Shown: positions 1-6,124 of the stretch, in pieces
How positions within the stretch are numbered: position 1 is the stretch's first letter
How the letters are laid out: each line of letters opens with the position of its first letter
DNA from: Sphingomonas sp. CCH9-E2
GTDB taxonomy: Bacteria; Pseudomonadota; Alphaproteobacteria; Sphingomonadales; Sphingomonadaceae
NCBI RefSeq assembly: GCF_001557215.1
Contig: NZ_LSJM01000349.1
Coordinates: forward strand, 1 to 6,353
Direction of reading: 5' to 3'
Length of the DNA: 6,353 nt
The notes under the pieces: model-generated
The model's input: only the letters and a program-made list of their open reading frames with translations
What the model was told of the DNA's origin: nothing
Database searches by the model: none
Translations under genes and position numbers: made by a program

Positions 1-65
1 CGATTGAAAGGTGCGTAGAAGCTGCTGCGAAAGCCCGTGAGACGGTGCGATGCACCGTCAAGGTC
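1..65 (+). repeat. Interspersed repeat, copy A (cut by the window edge)
   Basis: This is the first of three similar sequences in the window. The core at 30-65 matches 3936-3971 and 6154-6189 at 30 of 36 bases each. Against copy C the match continues without gaps from base 1 (49 of 65 identical), so the repeat probably extends left of the window. In the frame starting at base 3 it reads through a peptide containing KARETVRCTVKV and stops at 78-80 (TAA), so it may be the 3' end of a real or decayed gene. Bases 41-59 form a perfect dyad, GACGGTGC-GAT-GCACCGTC. The function is unknown. Confidence 0.7.
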
Positions 66-152
66 GCGCCCGCCCCATAAAGTAACAACGCGGACTTTTG
101 AGGCTTCAGCCGGTGTCATGACCGTTTCAGGCCGGTGCACTTATGATCGCGA

Positions 153-197
153 GGCGGGCGCGTGCGGATCAACACACAATCCTTTTACGCGCCCGCC
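153..197. repeat. Perfect 11-bp inverted repeat (large stem-loop)
   Basis: GGCGGGCGCGT at 153-163 is exactly complementary to ACGCGCCCGCC at 187-197. Inside it, GGAT (166-169) pairs with ATCC (179-182), leaving a nine-base loop and an asymmetric 2x4 internal loop that contains TTTT. It lies downstream of the copper chaperone gene on the minus strand and beyond that gene's weaker hairpin. No T-run follows the stem on either strand, so it is not a standard intrinsic terminator. It could be an mRNA 3'-end stabiliser, a backup terminator or part of a mobile-element end. Confidence 0.6.
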
Positions 198-202
198 CCG
201 AA

Positions 203-224
203 AGCCCTCAGGCAAAATAGGGCT
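203..224 (-). terminator. Weak hairpin just after the copper chaperone gene
   Basis: On the minus strand, AGCCCT and AGGGCT form a perfect 6-bp stem around a 10-nt loop, starting 2 nt after the TAG stop of the chaperone gene. Only three T residues follow (TTCGGGG), so termination would be weak. The position supports a terminator role; the sequence alone does not prove one. Confidence 0.35.
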
Positions 225-226
225 CT

Positions 227-421
227 CTATTGCGTCACCGCGAAGCCGGCCTTCTCTATGGCCCGCTTGAGTTGCTGTACATCGGCCGTCGAGTTTACCG
301 AAACGGTCTTGCTCGCCAAGTCGACGTTGACGACGGCCTTGGCATCGACGCGCTGAAGCGCGCTGGTCACACCGCGCGCACAGCCTCCGCAGGTCATTCC
401 CTGAACTTTGAAATCGATCAT
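227..421 (-). CDS. copZ: CopZ-like copper chaperone (single heavy-metal-associated domain)
   Basis: This 64-residue protein consists of one HMA (ferredoxin-like) domain. The metal loop GMTCGGC lies at residues 8-14, with Cys11 and Cys14 as the expected Cu(I) ligands. There is no signal peptide, so it should act in the cytosol, carrying Cu(I) to the N-terminal HMA domains of CopA and possibly to CueR. Its length is normal for CopZ. The ATG at 421 is chosen because GGAAG lies about 8 nt upstream and the domain starts at once (MIDFKVQGM). An upstream extension to 481 would run through the promoter. The gene diverges from copA and has its own CueR-like promoter (451-481). The broader family includes mercury and other metal chaperones, and copper is inferred mainly from the context. 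Confidence 0.88.
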   Translation of the reverse strand: MIDFKVQGMTCGGCARGVTSALQRVDAKAVVNVDLASKTVSVNSTADVQQLKRAIEKAGFAVTQ

Positions 422-450
422 CTTCGTTCTTCCATGAGGTGGATGAAGCA

Positions 451-481
451 GATGTGGGGTTTGACACTGTGTCAGGGTCAA
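451..481 (-). promoter_or_regulatory. CueR-type promoter/operator of the copper chaperone gene
   Basis: Read on the minus strand, a TTGACC -35 box (481-476) is followed by CTGACAC-A-GTGTCA. This contains a perfect 6-bp-arm dyad (462-474) placed between the -35 box and a poor -10 region (about 456-451, CACATC). The implied spacer is about 19 bp, the stretched spacing of MerR-family promoters that the activator untwists. The first 12 bases match the copA box in the same register, apart from one C/T change. The -10 element is weak, as expected for an activator-dependent promoter, so its exact position is uncertain. Confidence 0.6.
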
Positions 482-497
482 GGGGTGTATTTAGCTG

Positions 498-528
498 TTG
501 ACCTTGACACGATGTGAGGGACGATAAG
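498..528 (+). promoter_or_regulatory. CueR-type promoter/operator of copA
   Basis: The -35 box is TTGACC at 498-503 and the -10 box is GATAAG at 523-528, separated by exactly 19 bp. The spacer carries an imperfect dyad, CCTTGACA (502-509) - CGA - TGTGAGGG (513-520), with six of eight arm positions complementary. This layout is the signature of MerR-family copper promoters such as that of E. coli copA. A start site near 535 would leave a leader of about 21 nt. A GTG at 514, in frame with copA, lies inside this operator and is therefore not the translation start. Confidence 0.75.
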
Positions 529-545
529 GCCATCGACTCAGTAGT

Positions 546-549
546 GGAG
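546..549 (+). promoter_or_regulatory. Ribosome binding site that sets the copA start
   Basis: GGAG lies six bases before the ATG at 556 and downstream of the predicted promoter. It supports 556 over the in-frame GTG at 514, which has no comparable upstream site and would precede the transcript start. Confidence 0.6.
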
Positions 550-555
550 ACGACC

Positions 556-3009
556 ATGAGCGCCCCGGCGCAGCTGCCAATGCAGACACAGGCGAGAAGC
601 GAAGACAGGCTGTCGCTGGCCATCGATGGCATGACCTGCGCGACGTGTGTCGGGCGGGTGGAGCGCGCCATCGCCGGGGTGCCGGGCGTCGCCGGCGTCT
701 CGGTCAATCTCGCGACGGAGCGCGCGAACGTCGAGTTCGTCGATGGACGATCCGATGTCGCTGCCGTAGCCGATGCGGTTCTTGCGGCGGGCTACACCCC
801 GTTGACGCAAACGACCGAGTTGACGATCACGGGCATGACCTGCGCCTCATGTGTCGGCCGGGTCGAGAAGGCGCTGCTGAAAGTGCCCGGCGTCCGCTCC
901 GCGAGTGTCAACCTGGCAGCCGAGACGGCGCGGATCGAAACGGTGGGTGGCGTCCCCACTTATGTCTTGGTCGAGGCCGTCGAAAGCGCTGGTTACACCG
1001 CATTCGCGCGCACCGGATCGGCGGAGGCGGAACGAAGCGCCGAGGACGCCCGCCGCGACGCAGCCGCAACAAGAGAGCTCCGCCACGTGCTGATCGCCGC
1101 GGCGCTGTCGCTGCCGCTGGTCGTTCCGATGCTGCTGGCCCCGTTCGGTATCGAGGTGGCGGTGCCGGGCTGGATCCAGCTGCTGCTCGCGACGCCCGTG
1201 CAGTTCTGGCTGGGCGCGCGCTTCTATCGCGCGGGTTGGAAGGCCGCGCGCGCCCGAACCGGCAACATGGACCTGTTGGTCGCGATCGGCACATCGGCCG
1301 CCTACGGGCTCAGCCTCTACCAGCTGCTGTTCGCGCCGATGCACGGCATGGATGCGCATTATTACTTCGAGGCTTCGGCCGTCGTCATCACCCTTATCCT
1401 GCTCGGCAAATGGCTCGAAGGCCGCGCCAAGCGTCAGACCGGAGAGGCGATCCGCGCGCTGATGGCGCTGCGGCCCGACCAGGCTCGCGTTGTCGGCACC
1501 GACGGCAGCGAACGAGAGATTGCCCTGGCGGAGGTGCGCTCGGGTGACCGCGTCCGCGTCCGGCCCGGGGAGCGCATCCCCGTCGATGGACGACTGATCG
1601 AGGGAGCGACCCATGTCGATGAATCCATGCTCACCGGAGAGAGCCTTCCGGTCGCCAAGGCCGCTGGAGACCCAGTGACCGGCGGATCGATCAACGCGGA
1701 CGGGCTCATCCTGGTCGAGACGACGGCGGTGGGGGCTGAGACCACCCTCGCCCGCATCGTGCGCCTGGTCGAAAGCGCGCAAGGCGCCAAGGCTCCGATC
1801 CAGCGGCTCGTCGACAAGGTCAGCGCCGTGTTCGTGCCAATCGTCCTCGTCATAGCCGCGCTTACCCTCGCCGGATGGCTGATCGCCGGCGCCGGAGTGG
1901 AAGTCGCGATCCTGAACGCGGTCGCGGTGCTCGTCATCGCCTGTCCGTGCGCGCTCGGCCTGGCCACGCCGACCGCGATCATGGCCGGCACGGGCGTTGC
2001 CGCGCGGGCCGGTGTCCTCATCAAGGACGCGGAGGCGCTGGAGACCGCGCACCGCATCAACATCGTCGCGTTCGACAAGACCGGCACGCTGACCGAGGGC
2101 AAGCCCTCGCTGCTGGCCGCACTGCCGGCCGAGGGGGCCGAACGCGCCGAGCTGATCGCGCTCGCCGCGGCGCTTCAGGCTGGAAGCGAGCATCCGCTCG
2201 CCCGGGCCGTCTTGGCGTGGGCCAGCTCGGAAGGCGTCGAACCCGCCCGCGCCAACGGGATGCGCGGCCTGCCCGGCCGCGGGGTTGCTGCAGACGTCAA
2301 CGGCCGCAACCTGATCCTCGGCAGCACGCGCTTGATGGACGACGAAGCTATCGTGATGACACCGCTGGCGAGTGAGGCGGCCAGGCTGGAAGCCGAGGGA
2401 CGGACGGTCTCCTGGGTCGCGGAACGCGCGCCCGAACGCCGCCTTCTCGGCCTTCTGGCGTTCGGCGACGAGGTCAAGGCTTCCGCCGCTGCTGCCGTGG
2501 CGGCGCTGCATGGCCGTGGCATACGCAGCGTGATGCTGACCGGAGACAATGCGGGAAGCGCCCGCGCAGCGGCGGCCAAGCTCGGCATCGACGATTTCGT
2601 TGCCAATGTCCTGCCGGAAGGAAAGTCGGATGCGGTAGCAGCATTGCGGGGCGGGGACCGCACGGTCGCGATGGTCGGGGACGGCGTCAACGACGCCCCT
2701 GCCCTCGCTGCAGCAGATGTCGGCATCGCCATGTCAACCGGAACAGACGTTGCGATGCACGCAGCGGGCATCACGCTGATGCGGGGCGATCCGCGCCTGG
2801 TCGCGGACGCGATCGACATCTCCAAACGGACATATTCCAAGATCCGCCAGGGGCTGTTCTGGGCGTTCATCTACAACCTGGTCGGCATCCCGCTGGCAGC
2901 GTTCGGGTATCTAAGCCCGGTGATCGCCGGCGCGGCGATGGCGCTGTCGAGTGTCAGCGTCGTCGCCAATGCTCTGACGCTTCGCCGTTGGCGTCCGACA
3001 GCGGCTTGA
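556..3009 (+). CDS. copA: CopA, Cu(I)-exporting P1B-1-type ATPase
   Basis: This 817-residue inner-membrane pump exports cytosolic Cu(I) to the periplasm at the cost of ATP. It has two N-terminal HMA domains with GMTCATC (Cys28, Cys31) and GMTCASC (Cys96, Cys99). Four membrane helices follow (roughly 178-286), then the actuator domain with TGES (360-363). The transmembrane metal site is CPC (463-465). The phosphorylation site is DKTGT with Asp507, and the nucleotide domain shows SEHP (544-547), TGDN (662-665) and GDGVND (708-713). Tyr773-Asn774 in helix 7 and Met795 with Ser798-Ser799 in helix 8 are the marks of the Cu(I) subgroup and argue against a Zn/Cd/Pb pump. All key residues are present and the length is usual for a two-HMA CopA. 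It is copper-induced if the upstream CueR box works, and it is co-transcribed with cueR, which starts 11 nt after its stop. Confidence 0.97.
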   Translation: MSAPAQLPMQTQARSEDRLSLAIDGMTCATCVGRVERAIAGVPGVAGVSVNLATERANVEFVDGRSDVAAVADAVLAAGYTPLTQTTELTITGMTCASCVGRVEKALLKVPGVRSASVNLAAETARIETVGGVPTYVLVEAVESAGYTAFARTGSAEAERSAEDARRDAAATRELRHVLIAAALSLPLVVPMLLAPFGIEVAVPGWIQLLLATPVQFWLGARFYRAGWKAARARTGNMDLLVAIGTSAAYGLSLYQLLFAPMHGMDAHYYFEASAVVITLILLGKWLEGRAKRQTGEAIRALMALRPDQARVVGTDGSEREIALAEVRSGDRVRVRPGERIPVDGRLIEGATHVDESMLTGESLPVAKAAGDPVTGGSINADGLILVETTAVGAETTLARIVRLVESAQGAKAPIQRLVDKVSAVFVPIVLVIAALTLAGWLIAGAGVEVAILNAVAVLVIACPCALGLATPTAIMAGTGVAARAGVLIKDAEALETAHRINIVAFDKTGTLTEGKPSLLAALPAEGAERAELIALAAALQAGSEHPLARAVLAWASSEGVEPARANGMRGLPGRGVAADVNGRNLILGSTRLMDDEAIVMTPLASEAARLEAEGRTVSWVAERAPERRLLGLLAFGDEVKASAAAAVAALHGRGIRSVMLTGDNAGSARAAAAKLGIDDFVANVLPEGKSDAVAALRGGDRTVAMVGDGVNDAPALAAADVGIAMSTGTDVAMHAAGITLMRGDPRLVADAIDISKRTYSKIRQGLFWAFIYNLVGIPLAAFGYLSPVIAGAAMALSSVSVVANALTLRRWRPTAA

Positions 3010-3014
3010 GGAGG
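3008..3014 (+). promoter_or_regulatory. Strong ribosome binding site of cueR, overlapping the copA stop
   Basis: GAGGAGG lies six bases before the GTG at 3021, and its first two bases belong to the copA TGA stop (3007-3009). Ribosomes finishing copA would arrive on this site, which suggests translational coupling. It also fixes the cueR start at GTG 3021 rather than an in-frame ATG at 2988 inside copA. Confidence 0.75.
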
Positions 3015-3020
3015 CGATAC

Positions 3021-3410
3021 GTGAATATAGGACAGGCGGCCAAAGCTTCGGGCGTCAGCCAGCGGATGATCCGCCATTATGAGGCGATCGGCATCATTCC
3101 GAAGGCCACGCGGCGTGATTCCGGCTACCGCGACTATGACGAACGCGAAGTCCACATGTTGCGCTTCATCGGCCGCGCACGCGATCTGGGCTTTCCAATT
3201 TCGGAGATCGGCCAGCTCGTCGCGCTGTGGCAGGACGGCGATCGGGCGAGTGGTGAGGTCAAGGCCCTCGCGCTTGCACGAGCCGCGGAGATGGAGCGCA
3301 AGGAGCACGAGCTCCGAGCGATGCGCAAGTCGCTCGAAGATCTGGCGCGTCGCTGCGCGGGCGGAGATCGACCGGATTGCCCGATCTTGCGATCGGAGTG
3401 GAACATGTGA
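3021..3410 (+). CDS. cueR: CueR, Cu(I)-responsive MerR-family activator
   Basis: The protein has 129 residues from a GTG start. The N-terminal winged helix-turn-helix of the MerR family covers about residues 2-70 (NIGQAAKASGVSQRMIRHYE, then GYRDYDE). A long dimerisation helix follows (about 80-110). The metal loop is Cys112-(7 residues)-Cys120-Pro-Ile, with the same spacing and numbering as E. coli CueR. Ser77 is the residue typical of sensors of monovalent ions (Cu, Ag, Au), whereas Zn, Pb and Hg sensors have Cys there. The protein is slightly shorter than the E. coli one and lacks its CCHH tail. It should bind the three TTGACC-dyad promoters in this window and activate them by untwisting the spacer. 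As the distal gene of the copA operon it is probably autoregulated. Silver or gold response is also possible for this type. Confidence 0.94.
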   Translation: MNIGQAAKASGVSQRMIRHYEAIGIIPKATRRDSGYRDYDEREVHMLRFIGRARDLGFPISEIGQLVALWQDGDRASGEVKALALARAAEMERKEHELRAMRKSLEDLARRCAGGDRPDCPILRSEWNM

Positions 3411-3435
3411 GTCTGCGTTGCGCTAAAGAAAAGGG

Positions 3436-3466
3436 TTGACCTTGGACGATGGTCCGAGCCGTAAGG
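3436..3466 (+). promoter_or_regulatory. CueR-type promoter/operator of the copper-storage gene
   Basis: The -35 box is TTGACC at 3436-3441. It is followed by the dyad CTTGGAC (3441-3447) - GATG - GTCCGAG (3452-3458), with six of seven arm positions complementary, and then a weak -10 region around CGTAAGG (3460-3466). The first ten bases are identical to the copA box. Aligned on TAAGG, the spacing is one base shorter than at copA (18 instead of 19). It lies 25 nt after the cueR stop and gives the storage gene its own copper-responsive start. The leader would be about 75-80 nt, longer than at copA. Confidence 0.62.
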
Positions 3467-3540
3467 ACGGTGAAGTCCAAACCGCGGCGAGGGATAGCGC
3501 CAAGTACCGCGTATATACAAGGGGAGGGGGGCGCATATGG

Positions 3541-3546
3541 AAGGAA
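3541..3546 (+). promoter_or_regulatory. Ribosome binding site favouring the second ATG of the storage gene
   Basis: AAGGAA lies five to six bases before the ATG at 3552. The alternative ATG at 3537 has a G-rich tract (AGGGGAGGGG) ending a few bases upstream, so it cannot be excluded. The choice adds or removes only five residues (MEGKT). Confidence 0.45.
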
Positions 3547-3551
3547 AGACA

Positions 3552-3884
3552 ATGCATCAGATCGATCCCGAGATGAAGGCGTGCATCGACGCCTGCCATG
3601 AATGCCACATCACCTGCCTTCACATGGCGATGAATCACTGCCTGGAGGCGGGCGGGCGACACGCCGAGCCTCAGCACATGAAGCTGATGCTGGACTGTGC
3701 TCAGATTTGCAGTGTCGCGATCGACTTCATGGCGCGCAAGTCCGAGCACCACCGGCATATCTGCCGCGAGTGCGCCGAGATTTGCCGGGCGTGCGCGTCG
3801 AGCTGCGAAGGGTTGGACGGCATGGAGGATTGCGTCGCCGCGTGTCGCAAGTGCGCCGACGCTTGCGACAAGATGGCCGCGTAA
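3552..3884 (+). CDS. Four-helix-bundle copper-storage protein (DUF326/Csp type)
   Basis: This 110-residue protein has 16 cysteines, at 11, 15, 18, 22, 30, 49, 53, 71, 74, 78, 81, 85, 94, 98, 101 and 105. They are spaced Cx2C and Cx3C so that they face one side of predicted helices. This is the pattern of the DUF326 family and of the copper-storage proteins Csp1/Csp3, whose bundle core is lined with Cys residues that bind many Cu(I) ions. No signal peptide is visible, so the protein is likely cytosolic and Csp3-like. Older databases often misname such proteins 'ferredoxin'. The regular heptad-like spacing and the lack of a 2[4Fe-4S] pattern argue against that. It follows cueR after 141 nt and has its own CueR-like promoter, so it is probably a copper-induced sink working beside CopA. 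ATG 3552 is preferred over 3537 because of the nearer ribosome site. Confidence 0.88.
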   Translation: MHQIDPEMKACIDACHECHITCLHMAMNHCLEAGGRHAEPQHMKLMLDCAQICSVAIDFMARKSEHHRHICRECAEICRACASSCEGLDGMEDCVAACRKCADACDKMAA

Positions 3885-3891
3885 ATGGCCC

Positions 3892-3918
3892 GAGGGCGGC
3901 GCTTTCCCCGCCGCCCTC
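3892..3918 (+). terminator. Strong GC hairpin terminating the copper operon
   Basis: GAGGGCGGCG and CGCCGCCCTC form a perfect 10-bp stem with a 7-nt loop (CTTTCCC), beginning 7 nt after the stop of the storage gene. The downstream tract (CCGTTACATT) is only weakly T-rich. The placement between convergent genes fits a transcription terminator or an mRNA-stabilising hairpin. Confidence 0.7.
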
Positions 3919-3935
3919 CCGTTACATTGCGAGCC

Positions 3936-3971
3936 AAGGCGCGTGAGACGGTGCTATGCACGGTCAGGGTT
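3936..3971 (+). repeat. Interspersed repeat, copy B
   Basis: These 36 bases match copy A at 30 positions and copy C at 29. In the same frame they encode KARETVLCTVRV. The central dyad is kept with one mismatch (GACGGTGC-TAT-GCACGGTC). The copy sits between the terminator of the copper operon and the 3' end of the iron-permease gene, which is the junction of the two modules. Similarity fades quickly on both sides, so only a fragment remains here. Confidence 0.65.
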
Positions 3972-4011
3972 GGCAGCAACGCTTTAGAGAGGGGCGTCAC
4001 CTGCCCTGCCG

Positions 4012-5964
4012 CTAGGCTAGCGGCCCGCCCGTCCGCGGCTTGGCGCGGCGGTTCCAGGCGAACCCGATCATGATCGCGGCAAGCATCAGGAGTTGTGCCA
4101 GCACCGACTGAAATGTCGGGAACAGGCCCAACATCGAGATACGTGGCACGCTGGCGAGCGGCGCTATGTCGATGATCCCCGCCTCTTGGAGAGCAGCGAC
4201 TCCCTTACCGGCCAGCACGACCGTCAGAGCGGCCATCAGCCATGAGCTGTAGCGGAAGAACTGCGTAATCGGCAGCGTCCGGCTGTAGCGGAGCATTGCC
4301 CAGGCGATGACGGCGAGAAGGCTGATCGCTGCGCCGGCCCCGGCCAGCAGCATCGCGGTGTTCCCCTGTGTCGAGAGCGCGGCGTAGAAAAGGATCGTCT
4401 CGAATACCTCCCGATAGACAACCAGGAATGCGAGCCCGAACAGGAACCATCCCGACCCGCCCGATAGCGCCCGTGACATTTTCTCGCGGATATAGCGTTG
4501 CCATTGATCAGCTTGTGCCTTGCCGTGCATCCAGATTCCGACCGAGAGCAGGACCACGGCCGCGAACAGCGAGCCGAACCCTTCCGTCAGTTCCCGGCTC
4601 GCGCCGCTTATACCGATCGCATAGGTGGCAACCGCCCAGGTAATCCCGCCGGCGACGAGCGCGCCGACCCAGCCACCATGCACATAGCGCATGGCTTCCG
4701 GCCGCTCCGCTTTGCGGAGGAACGCAATCATGGCCACCACGATCAAGAGAGCTTCCAGCCCTTCGCGCAGCAGGATCGTGAAGGCTCCCAAGAAGGTGGA
4801 CGCCTGCGTCGCGGCGTCGGGCGCGAGCGCGGCCTCGGCATCATCGAACAGGCCGCCCAGCACTGCCACTCGTTCGGTCACGTCATCGGCTGACGTGCTG
4901 CTCTCCACAGCGGCGCGATATTCTCCCATCGCGCCTTCGATCCGGGACATGAGGTTCGGGTCGCGCGCCGAGAGCGTCGGTTCGATCGGCTCGAACCCGT
5001 CGAGGTAGGCGGACAGCGCCAGTTCCTTTGCAGCGCGCCGGTCGCCGCGCTGGAACGCGGCGAGGCTTTGCGCAAGCTTGGCGCGCGCCACGGCGAGCGG
5101 GCTTGGGGCTTGTTGCATCACCTGATCGGGGTGGCGACGCAGATAGGCGAGCACCGCGTCGGCTTTCACCTGCCCGATGCTGCCCGCAAGCGCGGCGGGG
5201 GTGAGCGCGACCAGGGTTTTCAGGTCGGGAATTCGTGCCCGCAAGCTCGCGTCCGACTTCCACAGCCGCTCACCCTCGACCGCTTGTGCGTCGGTGGAGG
5301 CGAAGCTGCCGGAGCGGAACGCGAGCGCCCAGCGCTGATCGCTAGACAGATCGACGAAGCTCTGCATCGCGGTTCCGTCGATGCCTTGGCTTATCACCTG
5401 ATAGAGCGCGAACACGCTGCGCTGGCGCGCTCGCTCGGCATCAGTAAAGGCGATCGGTGGCGGGTCGAGCTTGGCGGCGTCGGGACCGTGCCCGTTGCCT
5501 GTCATGCCGTGGCAGGACGCGCAGGATTGTCGAAAAACCGCTCCTGCTGTGGAGATGTCCGGTGTCTTGTCCGGGGCGAGCGGAACCGGATAGGCCTTGA
5601 GCAGATCGGCGGCGAGCCCGTAGGCGAGCGCCGCGACCTGTTGGGCCGAGCCCTTGCGGGCAATCACGCCTTGGAGCTGCGAAGCCCGTTGGATCAGGGA
5701 TTGCCGCTCAGGTGTCGCAGGGAGCGCGCGCAGGCGGGTGGACACGCCTGCGGCGAACTCCGTCATCTCCGCGTATTCGGACGCACTTGTGACCGCGCCG
5801 TTGGCGACCGCACCGCCATAATCGACCGCCATATAATCGAGCAGACGCCAAGCGGTTTGCACGTCGCCGGGATCGGCCGTCGCCGCAGCGGGAATCAACA
5901 GCAGCATAAGCGACGCGACCAGCGCGAGTGCAGGCTTAATCAGCGCGACCCGAAGTGACGGCAT
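4012..5964 (-). CDS. Cytochrome c / FTR1-family iron permease fusion
   Basis: This is a 650-residue protein. Residues 1-30 form a signal peptide (Lys10, a hydrophobic core, then a cut near AATA-DPG). The periplasmic part holds one c-type haem site, CASCH (148-152), with Met200 in GTAM as the probable distal ligand. A helical stretch follows (about 285-385), and then an FTR1 domain of seven predicted membrane helices (about 390-637). The two RExxE iron-binding motifs of FTR1/EfeU are present as REGLE (400-404) and REVFE (518-522). The inferred role is uptake of iron across the inner membrane, with the haem domain oxidising or exchanging electrons with Fe(II), a job done by a multicopper oxidase in yeast. 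The fusion is known in proteobacteria. The start is ATG 5964, directly before the signal peptide. A TTG at 5982 would add six residues, and GGAGA about 12 nt upstream is a distant ribosome site. The gene converges on the copper operon and has no visible partner gene. Confidence 0.9.
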   Translation of the reverse strand: MPSLRVALIKPALALVASLMLLLIPAAATADPGDVQTAWRLLDYMAVDYGGAVANGAVTSASEYAEMTEFAAGVSTRLRALPATPERQSLIQRASQLQGVIARKGSAQQVAALAYGLAADLLKAYPVPLAPDKTPDISTAGAVFRQSCASCHGMTGNGHGPDAAKLDPPPIAFTDAERARQRSVFALYQVISQGIDGTAMQSFVDLSSDQRWALAFRSGSFASTDAQAVEGERLWKSDASLRARIPDLKTLVALTPAALAGSIGQVKADAVLAYLRRHPDQVMQQAPSPLAVARAKLAQSLAAFQRGDRRAAKELALSAYLDGFEPIEPTLSARDPNLMSRIEGAMGEYRAAVESSTSADDVTERVAVLGGLFDDAEAALAPDAATQASTFLGAFTILLREGLEALLIVVAMIAFLRKAERPEAMRYVHGGWVGALVAGGITWAVATYAIGISGASRELTEGFGSLFAAVVLLSVGIWMHGKAQADQWQRYIREKMSRALSGGSGWFLFGLAFLVVYREVFETILFYAALSTQGNTAMLLAGAGAAISLLAVIAWAMLRYSRTLPITQFFRYSSWLMAALTVVLAGKGVAALQEAGIIDIAPLASVPRISMLGLFPTFQSVLAQLLMLAAIMIGFAWNRRAKPRTGGPLA

Positions 5965-6002
5965 ATGGGTGATCGTCTCCAAGCTTTACTCGTCGCGCAC
6001 TA

Positions 6003-6023
6003 TGCGAACAGCTCTCATTAGCA
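6003..6023 (-). promoter_or_regulatory. Fur-box-like site upstream of the iron permease
   Basis: On the minus strand the site reads TGCTAATGAGA-GCTG-TTCGCA. It has AATGAGA as left half, TTCGCA as right half, and outer arms TGCTAA/TTCGCA that are complementary at five of six positions. Fur boxes of the AATGAGAAT...ATTCGCA kind are familiar in iron-regulated promoters. It lies about 39 nt before the ATG at 5964, where repression would be effective. The core promoter hexamers could not be placed with confidence. The role is inferred from sequence resemblance and from the iron-permease context. Confidence 0.45.
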
Positions 6024-6084
6024 GTATTGGGCGGAGGGCGCGATCACCAAGGCAGCCGATGATGAACATCGCCGCGTCAACGGG

Positions 6085-6107
6085 CGATCGTCGCCGGCGA
6101 CAGATCG
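6085..6107. repeat. Palindrome with extended arms
   Basis: A perfect 12-bp palindrome GTCGCCGGCGAC (6090-6101) is flanked by CGATC (6085-6089) and GATCG (6103-6107), giving 11-bp arms with one bulged A. It lies between the Fur-like site and repeat copy C. No T-run follows. In such GC-rich DNA a short palindrome can arise by chance, so a function is not assigned. Confidence 0.4.
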
Positions 6108-6124
6108 TGACCGTGAACCGGTCC

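Noticed and set aside
30..65. Minus-strand reading of the 36-bp repeat as a MerR-type promoter (it contains ACCTTGAC)
   Set aside because: No suitable -10 box lies 17-20 bp after TTGACG, and copy B is at the 3' end of the iron-permease gene, where a promoter in that direction would face away from it.
153..197. Possible integron attC site
   Set aside because: The dyad is large enough, but no RYYYAAC/GTTRRRY core pair was found at its ends and no integrase is present.
514..555. GTG at 514 as a longer start for copA
   Set aside because: It falls inside the predicted operator, between the -35 and -10 boxes, so it would not be transcribed from that promoter. ATG 556 has a proper ribosome site.
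847..2511. Long open frame of 554 codons on the minus strand
   Set aside because: It lies wholly antisense to copA, has no recognisable motif and is rich in Arg, Gly and Asp. This is a typical shadow of a GC-rich gene with strong third-position bias.
2988..3020. ATG at 2988 as a longer start for cueR
   Set aside because: It lies inside copA and adds residues before the conserved MerR start (NIGQAA). GTG 3021 has a strong, well-spaced ribosome site.
3552..3884. Ferredoxin annotation for the Cys-rich protein
   Set aside because: The Cys spacing is helical (Cx2C/Cx3C repeated along four helices) with many His and Met residues. It lacks the CxxCxxCxxxCP pattern of bacterial 2[4Fe-4S] ferredoxins.
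5068..5958. Open frame of 296 codons on the plus strand
   Set aside because: It is antisense to the signal peptide, haem domain and helical part of the iron permease, which has clear motifs in its own frame. No domain is seen in the plus-strand product.
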